From Metopolophium dirhodum (lineage: Eukaryota > Arthropoda > Insecta > Hemiptera > Aphididae), in NCBI RefSeq assembly GCF_019925205.1, contig NC_083567.1, positions 5,394,001 to 5,458,000 on the forward strand: a stretch of 64,000 nucleotides of DNA, read 5' to 3'. Shown in pieces: positions 40,101 to 52,100 of the stretch. Position 1 is the stretch's first letter. Every line of letters begins with the position of its first letter. The position numbers and the translations under genes were made by a program. The notes beneath the pieces were generated by a model. That model was not told the DNA's origin. It was given only the letters and a program-made list of their open reading frames with translations, and did not search any database.

Positions 40101-43100
40101 CCTAAAATAAAATATTAATATAAATATATTTAAAACAAATATATATAATAAGATATTTTTAATTCATACTTGACAAGAATCTGAAGTACTAGATAGTGAA
40201 AAAAATATATGAGGTTGATGAACAACAGCAAAGAGCAAAGGTTCAGATACTTTGATATCATTTTTTTTTATGCAATTAAAAAAATTTAAATTGATTTGAT
40301 TTCCTGTGATGATTACATCAATTGGAATTTTATTTGCAGTATTAGTATCCCTAAAAAATACAGACAGTTAATTATATTCTGTGAAGAGTAGTGTACAATT
40401 AGAATCTAATTTAAATAATATACATTTATAATAATGTAATACAAAAGTTTTAACAGTAGGGAAACATTAGGGACACCTTCAAGTTCAACATGACCATAAG
40501 CATCACTTTGTAAAAAATATTTATTTATTTATTTTATCAATAATAAAGTCAATTTAATAGCATACGTATAGAAAAAAATGTGTGTGCAATCGCATTTTTT
40601 AGTTGGAACAGGTTTAGTTTAGACTTATGGTAATCATAATTTCTTTCTAACAGCTAAAAAAGTATCACATTTTTCAAATCTTAATTGTAAATGAATTTTT
40701 TTTTATCATAGCGCATGAATAAATTCTTAAAACTATTTTTAATTATTAAATTTTTTTCAAAACTGGTAGTTTGTATAATATAAATTATAAACATTATTAT
40801 AAATAGAACTCCTGCAAATATGGCTAGGTAAGGTTAATTTATTCTCATAAATTATACCAAAAACTTTACAAAATGTTTTTGAACAATGGCGACTTTGAAA
40901 ATTCTCTAAAATTGAATTACATTTGAAATATTTTTTGAACTTATGCTATTAAATTAGAATTTTCTAATAAATTATGAGAAACTTACACTTAAATTTATTG
41001 AATTTCCACAAAGGTACAGTGTAAAATAGGGCTTTTAGGACTTAATTGGACTTTTAGCACACCCCAAATTAGTGTTAAAAGAAATACTTACTTCTTTATG
41101 AAAAGTGCAATATTAGATTGAGTATTTATTTTATTTTCAACCAATGATATTGAACCATTTTCTTGATAAAAACATGTACCATTATCTTCAGTTGAATGAA
41201 TACCACTATCCTGAGTTGACGACTCTGTTATGAATTTTGATTGTATTTTTTCACCTTGTATAATAACATGAGTATAATTTGTTTTTAAATGGCTTAATAT
41301 ATATTCATTGCTTTGAGAAGCTAATATATTAAATAAGTGAAGTTGTTCTACTGATAATGTGATTGAGATTTCGTTTAATGTATTCACCTTAAAAAACAAA
41401 AAATTAAAAATAATAATTAAATCAATGAAAGTTTAGATTTCAAATACTAACTTCCATCCAACTTCCACAAACTAATGTGTTCTCTGGTTCAAATATAATT
41501 GCAGGTGCAAATACTGAGTGAAAAGATACTTTACTAAATAAAGTTGACATATTAATTTCTTCCAAATTTGAATTCCCCATAGCCCTAGGTCTTTTCCCTT
41601 CATTCCATAACAATGCAGCATTTGGTTGATGATCAGTATCCAATGTGGATAACACTTGATAACATTCCAAAACTTGTTTGAGATCAATCCAAAATCCAGT
41701 TTTTATTGAAAATCCATTTATAATAATTTGATATTGACGATCTTCAACTATTGATCCTGGAATAGTTAATAAACCTCTTTTTTCAGCTTCAACATATAAA
41801 TCCTTCCTGAGTGGTGTTCGTGTAATTGGATTCTCAGGATTTTGATTTATTTTTATTGAATTAACCTAAAGTAAGTGAATGAATTATATCCAACACCTAA
41901 TTAAATTTAATTAAAATGTGTATTACTTGAATTATAGCAGTATCTTGATGTTGGTTTTTTTTATTTAGTACAGAAATTGGAATGAAAATTCTTAATAATG
42001 CAATATCCAGATAAAATAATGGTAGTGTTAAACCTATTAATTCATTACTAGGTTCTAACTTGTTATGAGATTGAGATAAAGGGTTAAGCATATATTTTGA
42101 ATTTATAAATATATCTAAAAGAGGATCAATTATAGATAAGAATTGGTGGATATTTAAAGGAGATATAACAATATCAATTGGTTGCACTTTGATTACAATT
42201 TCCATAATATATTCATCCATTAGTTGTTGGTTTAACTTAAGCATTTCGTCACTGACCTGATAAAAAACAATAAATAATAATTTTATTAACTAATAATAAT
42301 AAACTCTTAATTTTATAAATTGTGTAAACAAGGTTTAATTTCAAATTCATTGGGAACTTTTCAATCTACAAATAACTTTTTTATACATACTTATGTGAAC
42401 CAATAAGTATTTTCAACAGAATGATTAAATATTATCATTAATAGTAGGTAGATAACTTTATCTGTGATGAAGAATTTTGATGAACTCTAATATTTATTAC
42501 AAACTGTAGAAAAAATAAGAATGTATTACCATATGTAAGGGTGTAATATCCTTGTTTGACTTGGGTCCTTGGAAGGAACTTTTAATAGCTCGAGTTAATG
42601 TAAAATTTAAAAAACCATCAGTTTTTGACGATTTTTCTGAACTGTTTAATGGATCATAACCTTTTAGTATAAGCCCTAAATATGGCCCGTGTTTCCATTG
42701 TTCTTCTTTCATGTTTCTAAATGGTTGAGAAAAAGTTTAATAGATTATGTATTATTCCACAAAATAATAGCATATTTATTTATTAATTACTTGGTGAAGT
42801 GTTGAATAGAAGCAGACGATATTTTTAATTTTAATTTTTGGTATGAAATCCCAAAGTCTAAAGAACTTATAACGTCTTCTAAATCTAATACCAGCTTAAC
42901 ATTTTCTGATGAACTGTGTTCTGGATTATTTTTTATAATCAACGAAAACCTGGCCAAAGTCCATTGAAACCAACCAGATAATTTTAGAGTTTCTTCTGTT
43001 TTTTTTAAATCTTAAATTACAAATTATATGATTTACAAACTAAAATAAAATACATTGTTATTATAAGTGGTATATTTATTCAAGGGGGAGGAATTAGTCA

Positions 43101-46100
43101 GTTTCCAATACCTGGAAAATGTATTATATTCCTATTTATTTGCTAAGTTTAAGGAAAAACAAATTAAAATATTAATGATAACATTTTTTATTTTTTATTT
43201 TAGATTATTAGATATACCTAGATATTCTTATAACTACACTATACCCCACTCCATAAAAAAACAATTATTAAATATACCACTGTTGTTACTTATAAATTAC
43301 AGATTTTACCAAATTTATGTGTTTTGGATTCTACAGGTTCATCTTCAGGTATAGATGACATCTCATGAGCTACTGATCGGTTAAAAAATGTTCCATATTC
43401 AATATTTGAAAATATAACTTTGTATACTTCCATTTGTTTCTTCAATAAATTAGCAACAAGGAGTACCTAAAATTTAAAAAAATGTTTATATATCTTAGAC
43501 ATAATTTTATTTGTTTATATAAAAAGTAGTACAGATTTTTAGTTTATAATCTATTGTATTAATAACACTTACTTGTTGTTCTGATATGCAAATAGAAATT
43601 GGATCAGAATCACAATGTATACAAGCAGCTAAGCTTTTCAATGTTTGGATATCATTGTTATGAAATTGAGTTGTTATAGCTAATGTACATTGAGCACTAA
43701 ATGGATAAAGAAGTTGTATTTTGTGTGTATATGATCTTTGATATGTGCTATCATAAGTACTATGAATTGTATAGCATTCCAATTTACAGAAATTAAGTTG
43801 CCATGGAAAATATACACCATCTAGAAAATTTTTAAATTAAAAATTATAATATTTTATTATTTTGTTATCACATTATTTAAGTACAAGAGCACAAGGATTT
43901 TTGTGATTAATATTCTTTACATTTTAGATTGTTGTTTATAAATGTATTTGCATTGAAGTATTTAATAATCTATCTTAATTATAAACCAAATTAACTAAAA
44001 TTTGAAAATCTTACCAGGAGACCATAATGTATTAGGAAAACGCACTGGAGTTGTATTTAAATACTGTTCTATTTGATTTTTTGGTACAACACATTTTAAG
44101 GAAATGTTAGATATTCTTAATACAAGTAATCCATCTTCATTAATAGATGACATCTCAATTAATTCCTTCAAATCCAAATTTTTACAGCTTTGAGATTTTT
44201 TTAACATTGATAATGATTTGCTAGGAAAATATAATGCAATTCTTGATGTATCAACAAAAACTATTGATGACTTCCATTTGTTGAATAAGCGTACTATTTT
44301 CTTTTCTTTAGACTAGAAATAGATAAACCAAAAAAAAAAAAAGTATGTAAATTTTAAAATATAAAAGTTACATTGATTATACAATCTTAATAAAATGTAT
44401 ATTGCCTTCATAAAATAAGTTTCTAAATAATACTAATAAATAAATAATAATAATGATATCATGTAAATAGTACTTAGAAATGTAAACTAATAAATTACTT
44501 CATTTTTTAAATGCATATAATTAGCTGAATGAAATGAAATATTATCTGAAACACTACTATGAATAGATGGTTTGGGATACTTTTTTTTTGGATCACTGCT
44601 AATGCTAGTTTCTGAAATTTTTCTACTGGGAGCGCTGTAAAAATAAAAATAAAAATGTTAAAAAATATACATTATAACTCTATAAATGGAAATATTACCT
44701 GAAAAATGCTAAATCAGATGTAGAGGTTTTCTTCTTTATTTCTTTTTGCTTATTTACTTTGGGTACATAAACTAACCATTCAAATAACATTGGGTCTAAA
44801 TTCATATCCAACTGTCCAATTTTTAAATATATTAAAGGTGTTTCATTTACATCTATTTCAGATGGAAATTGAAGAATTACTGGAATACACAAAAATAATT
44901 CTTAGAATATTATCATTATTTTAGACTGAGTTAAGCGATGAAATGTATTGATTTTACAAAAATTTTTTTTTCTGTATACACAGAAATTAGAAAAAATAAA
45001 TGCTTAAATTTTCTAGTTGGTACTTTTGAAAGGTCAAAATAGAAAAATCATATATTTTTTTCAAAATATTGGAAAATTATTTTTTTTTGGAAAAACGGGA
45101 ATTTTTACACTAAACCAGTTTTTGATAAAATTACATTTTTACGACATTGGATATTTTAATTTACCCTTAAATTAAATATTTCTAAATGGATTTTTCATTT
45201 TTAATATTTTAATATTTTATTGGAATTCAACAACATTTTTTCGTGAAGATTTGAAACTTTAATGTTAATTATTATCTATATATATTAAATAATCGGATAT
45301 TGGTGTGCCTGTAGTTAATGAACTCAAAAACTACTGGACCATTTACAATAAAAGTTATATCAATAGTTTTTTTGAGACATGAAGGGTGTTTATAACTTAT
45401 TTGTTCAACCTTAAAACATGTATCAAATATAATAGTTAAAAAAATATTTCATACCATAAGATAATGTATAATCATATTATATTAATCATATTCAAGCAAT
45501 CAATGTTAGTCTTAGTTGTCATTTAATCTAATTATTTACACACATAATATTTGATAAACACATTTACTTACCATGAAGGAATGGTACAGAGTGTTTAATA
45601 AATTCTGGAGTTGAGAATATAATAGCACTTTGATCATTATCATTTATTGAACTGTGTGTTACCATTTTAGCATTGATGTTATTGAGTATAATTTTAGTAC
45701 AAGTTACTTGATTTTCTGATTTATAGTATATTTTAACTCCTTCCAAATTGAATTTCAATACAACTGTACCTAAGTATAATTATGAATAATATTATCATTA
45801 GAAGTCAATACTAATGAAATATGTTCATATATTTTTTTTTTTCATAAAATAGTAAAATGTCTGTAAATAAATTTTATATAGGTATATTATACAGTCTTGT
45901 CTCGATAACTTGGATCTCAATGGGAATAAAAATAAATTTGACTTATGTATTTATCAATTTATTGAGGCTCAACTGTATAATAGATTCCATAATATTATGA
46001 TACAATAATGATGGTTCTTTAATTGATAAATATTCATAACTTTAAAATCTATTAATGTTTTTGAGAATATATTTGTTAATATTTTATATCGTGATTAATT

Positions 46101-49100
46101 TTTAAGTATTTATTATTGAAAGCCAACATAATTTTTTTATTTCTTATTCTGAAATAGAGTATAATTTGGAGTATTTCAATATATGTAAATAAAAATTAAG
46201 TTATTAATTAGTTATAAGGCTTGTAACTTATAAGTATTTAAAGTTTAGATAGAAATAGTAGTGGACCAACATTTTGCATGAAACTGCTCCTATGCCACTC
46301 AGATTGAAATTTTAAATTTTTAACCCTAAAACTACTCGTCCAAAATTTGATTTTTATACATTAAAGTACACTGAAAAATACTTGGATTTACAATAAAAAA
46401 TAAAAAAATATGTACTATCACTCAAAAAAGTAAAAAGCTTAATGATATCAATCAAAATATCATTTTTTTCAAATATCATTTTATCAGATTTTAGCACAAC
46501 TTACATGTATGTAAAAGATATATATTCATTAACGTTAACAATTGTCCAGTGTAACATAATAAATAATACAAAATTAAAAAAGTTAGTTCATATAAGATAA
46601 GAAGTTATGAGGTTTCATACAATTAATTTTTATATGTAAAACATAAATAAACTTATGAATTACCTGGTGTATCATCTAATAAAGATGATCTAAAAATACA
46701 ATTATTAACTTGCAAAAGTCGTCGATGATTCGACATAATTATTGAATGAACTATGTAATACATCAATAAGCAGTTTTCTTTTGATGTCGAAAAACTAATC
46801 ATGTCTAAAAGTACATAAATACATAAAGTTAGGTTAACCTTTAGAAATATGTAATTATTATGAAATTATATAATAATTTACCTATGTCTAATATGCAATC
46901 TGAATTTGAATCAATATCTATTGTAGTATTAAATCCTATATTATTAACTACAAACAATTTCTGTGTCGATTTAGAAAGCACAAGATTTGCTACCAAATCT
47001 TTTACCTTGAATTTCCATAAATAATAATAACAACAATAGAAATTAATTAATAATTCAATCAATCCTCATATCTAATACGTTAAACGGTTATAAATAACAA
47101 ATAATTATTAAAAATACCAACCCTAAAAATGGTCCTTGTTTTTAATTGTGCTTTTTTTTCTTCAGAAATATTTTGAGTTATATGTCGTGGTAATACTGAC
47201 CATTTAAATTTTTTTTTAGGTGTCACAATTCGACCATCTAGAACTTTTAATTCAAAAATAGCAACTGGTGGATATTCAAATACAGGATCAAATTGTTTTG
47301 AACAAATTTTTTGATTTTTCTGTCAACATACTCAACACATTAAATAAGTTTCATTTAAATTAATTTAATAAAGATTTTTAAATTTAAATGAAATTTTACC
47401 TTGTGTTTCTGAGATGAAGTTGAAATTGGTACATGACAAGCAGGAAATAATTTAATCACAGGGTTAAAAATTGTGAACTGATATACCAATAGTTGGACAT
47501 AGGAATTAATCAATGAATTATACTTTTCGTCCATATCTAAAAAAATATAAAATTATTAATATATATATAAATAAATAAAATATACAAATATAACTGTTAT
47601 GAAATCCGTAATACCCAAACGTGGAGGTTGTAGAGGAGCAGTAAACACCAATAAATCATGACCAAGAATTAGTTTATATATGAATTCAGCTCGATGAATT
47701 AGGCCTGATGATATGTTCAAACTACTTGGTCCCGCAACAAATCGTAATAAGCATTTTTCTTCGGATCTTAATATAAATATTAATTAATAAGTATAATTAT
47801 GTATACACTTATTTAATTAACTACTTTAATTTATTATCTTGAAAAATGTAATAATATTAAAAGTCTAAATAATGTATAGATATATACAATGAAAACTATT
47901 ATTTAAATTGGAAAATAATTAAAAACTTAAATAACAAATGTAATAATTTTCTCAAAAGTTAATAGTTGACAAGCATATATTTATTTATACTCACACAAAA
48001 TAAACATTTTCGTTATCATCATTACAATTATTCTGGTGTGTATTAGGTATTTGAGTGAATAAATAGTCGATTGCAAATGCAGTTGTTTTTTCTAAGAGAA
48101 TTGTTTCTAGAAATAACACAAGTATAAAAATATGTATATAATTAGTAAATTATAATAATGGTCGCAGCAGACATATTTTTCATACGTTTCAGACCAATAA
48201 GCCACCGCTTGTAAATTACACATATTTAGGAATGTCTGATTTTAATTTTTATACATGTATGAAATCTTTGACAAAATATCTAGGCTTTTTAGGAAGTTGA
48301 TTTTCAAGTTTAAATTTTAAAAAACCTTAAGATAACAAATTTTTTTCAAAAATCCCATAAACTAATTGCATTACATTTGTATTTATTTTGGGCACATCTG
48401 ATTTTAAATCAAAAAAGTTTTTGAAATTACAATCGAACTTCAGGAAATATGTTTAATTTATTACTGCTTTTAGTAGTTTTTATAGATATGCGATGAGATA
48501 ATAAATTCATCAAAGAACAGGGTGGTTTCAGACCAAGGAGGTTCTGTACTGGACAAATATTGGGCCTCACCCAACACATAGAGAATAGTTATGAAGAAAA
48601 AAAGATAACTGAAGTAGTATTTATAGACCTAACGGTGGCATATGGCACAGTAAACCATAATCTGCTGATCTCTAATATCAAGGATCTAACTAAGGATAAT
48701 AAGCTTGCCAGGTCAATAAACATCCTTCTCCGAAACAGAAGATATTGTGTAGAGCTTGAAGGAAAGATAAGTAGATAGAGAACTCAGAAGAACGGCCTCC
48801 CACAAGGTAGTGTGCTAGTACCCACACTTTTTAACATATACACTAATGATCAACCTGTACTTACCCAGGCGGGTATCAAACATTTTATATATGCCGATGA
48901 TACAGCCCTAGCTGCCCAAAGTGACAACTTCTATGATATTGAAAGAGCACTGGAGGAATCACTTAAAGTAATGTCTGATTACTATAATGAAAACTCCATA
49001 AGACCGAACCCAACTAAGACACAAGTCTGTGCTTTTCACCTTAAAAACAGAGAGGCAGATCGAAAACTGAAAATTGAATGGCAAGGAACTGTATTATAGA

Positions 49101-52100
49101 ACTCTGCGCACCCCACATACCTAGGTGTTACGCTGGATTGTAATCTAACGTATAAACACCATTGTGAGAAAACTAAGCCAAAAATTGCTGCTAGGAACAA
49201 TATACTCCGGAAACTTACAGGTTCTATGTGGCCAACGCATATACATTACGAATATCTGTATTATCACTTTGTTTCTCTGCTGGAGAATTTGCCAGTCCTG
49301 TGTGGAGTAGGTCCGTCCACACAAAACAAATAGATACCATATTCAATGAATCTTGCCGTTTAGTAACAGGTTGTCTCAAGAACACTCCACTTCCTAAAAT
49401 CTACCAACTCGCTGGTATCGCCCCTCCGAACATCCGTCGGGAGGTTGTAGCAGACTATTAAAGGACCAAAGCAGAAAATGATATGCGACACCCGCTACAT
49501 GGACAAAATACGCCCAATTTCAGACTTACATCCAAGAAGAGCTTTCTTAAAACGACAAAACCTATAAATAAACACCATGAAGAGGCACGAGGAGAAAGGT
49601 GGAAACTCTCTTTCTTCAAGGAGAATAATAAACTAGAGCTTGAACCAGCGGAACTGCTGCCAGCAGGACACAAATTAGACTGGCCAATATAGAGATCCCT
49701 CAATACTTAGAGTAAAAAACAACATTAAAAAATGGGGTATCCTTCAAGACACCTCCACAAAATGCGAGTGTGGTATGGAACAAGACATAGAACATCTACT
49801 AAGCTGCCCATCTTCCTGTTCGAAAGAAGACCTTCTGTCAGCAAACCCAAATGCTATTGAAGTAGCAAAATTCTGGTCAAGAATAATCTAAAACTAAAAC
49901 AAAAACAAACCTACCAACCCTGACAATTATGTTACCAAAAAGTTATAATTCTATTTTTATTCAACCAATTTATTTATTTGATTTTATTTATTTATATCCA
50001 TATAGACTCTGACCTGTATATTAGAGATGTTCCGGGTACCCGGCAATTACTCGATGGTAGCTGGGTACTCGATATAATATAATGTGTTATAATTTACCAT
50101 AAAATATAAAAATAGCAGAAACAACAGAGAACTGACTAACGAGTCATGATGGTAAACCTGGTTTGAAAATAGAAGGTAACCGCTTTGATGTTAATACTTA
50201 GATAATTATCTTGATGACCGGAAACCAATAAGTACTTCCACCTTAATAAAATAAAAGCACTTATTAGTTTTCGGTTCTCAAATTATCGTTTGTTTACCGG
50301 TTTTAAGCCTTGGAATATTCTAGTTAGAAACAAATTAATACAATAGATGCGGTGATTAATGATCAACAAGCTACATAAAAATAAATTATAATATGAAATA
50401 TAAAAGAAACAGTATTGAAAAATTGAATATTTTTCTTAAACTAAATTTTCTTTATATAATTGTTTTCAACTATTTGTGAAAATCACAAAATAAATAAAAT
50501 TTAATGCATATTATCAAAATTAGCACAAAAAATTTAAAATGCTTAAAATTTGCAATATTGTGCATTATCTGGCATTTTTGATGTACAAAACTAATTTATG
50601 GCTTACTCTGTTATTTTTACCGGCATCCTATAATAATTATTAATCAGCAAATGGTATAGAATATAGAATATTCAAATCCAAGCTCTGCTAATATGTTATA
50701 GTAAAAATTATATCTTACCACTAAATGTACTCAAATGATCATCAAATGAAAATATATTATCATTAAAAGCATTAATGTTATTATCTTGAAATAATGACTT
50801 TGATAAATATGAATCTTGTATCACACCTGATGAAAAATAATTATTCTGAAAAAATAAATTATGTTATTTCTATATTTTTTTTAAATATTATTAATGTGAT
50901 AACATGTGTATGGTTTTATTTTAAAACTAACCGTATAACAATCTTGAGCACCACAAGTGCAATCTCCAATAGAATCTATGCTAGCTTTACTAATACCAAA
51001 CTGCACATCCATCCAATCTGGTGGATTAGACACCATTTCAAGTAAAGTACCATTAAAAGTAATTTGTAATAATGGTCTATAATCATTTAATTTCTTATTT
51101 GATTTGATCTAGAATCACATAATACAATATATATTTTTAATTAATAAAAATATTAGTATCATTAAAATGTTATGATTTTACCAAGGTTAGGTTAGGTATA
51201 TATTCTACAACTCTCTAGATACGAAAAGAAGATTAACTATATATAGAAAAGGTAAATATAACTATGGGTAAATAATTGTATACAGCCAAACTGTGTAAAG
51301 AAATTTTATTTTGCTTTCCTCATCCCAGTAATTTTTACCATCTAGAGAAGATCTAAAATATTTTGGTAATTAATGAGTAAAAATTTAAAATGATAAGAGT
51401 AAATTTTTTTTAAACAAAAATTATGTGGTAATATATTTTAATAAAAATATCTATAAATAAGCACATTAAAAACAATATAGTTATAATTACTTACTTTAAG
51501 AACAAATAAAAGGGTATCAATGTATATTCCAGTATTTAATGTATGACCACCACTAATGGCTGCTTCTGAACTAAGAGAAAGATCATTTACTTCGCTAGTT
51601 AAATTAACACTTGGTACCCAATTCCACATCCAATCAACCCAACCATCATTATTGGTTGTATTTGATTCTGAAACTAAATGTTAAAATTCAAAAGGATAAT
51701 AAACCTTTTTTTTAGGATTTTGAGTTTTTTAAAACTTTAGTTTAGTTAATTTACTTTTATTTTATAATATGTATATCTAAAAACATAAATTTATTTTAAA
51801 TATAAGGAAGGTATCAGGAAAGTACAGGAAACAATACATGGAATTCATAAAAGAGTAGATAGTAGATAATTTTGGTGTATACAGATTACATAGAAGTAAC
51901 CAGTAATGTATGGGTAAGTTAGCAGGATAAAATACATTATTATTTAAAATATTGATCGATTTACCTGAACTACAGCTGCTAGGACTTCTGTTATAAATTT
52001 CATCATCAATACAGTTATTTGTTTCTGGAGTATCAGTCGGATTCAAATCTAATATCAAAGTTAATAATCTCAAAAACATTGGTAACTGAGGTTCAGTAAG

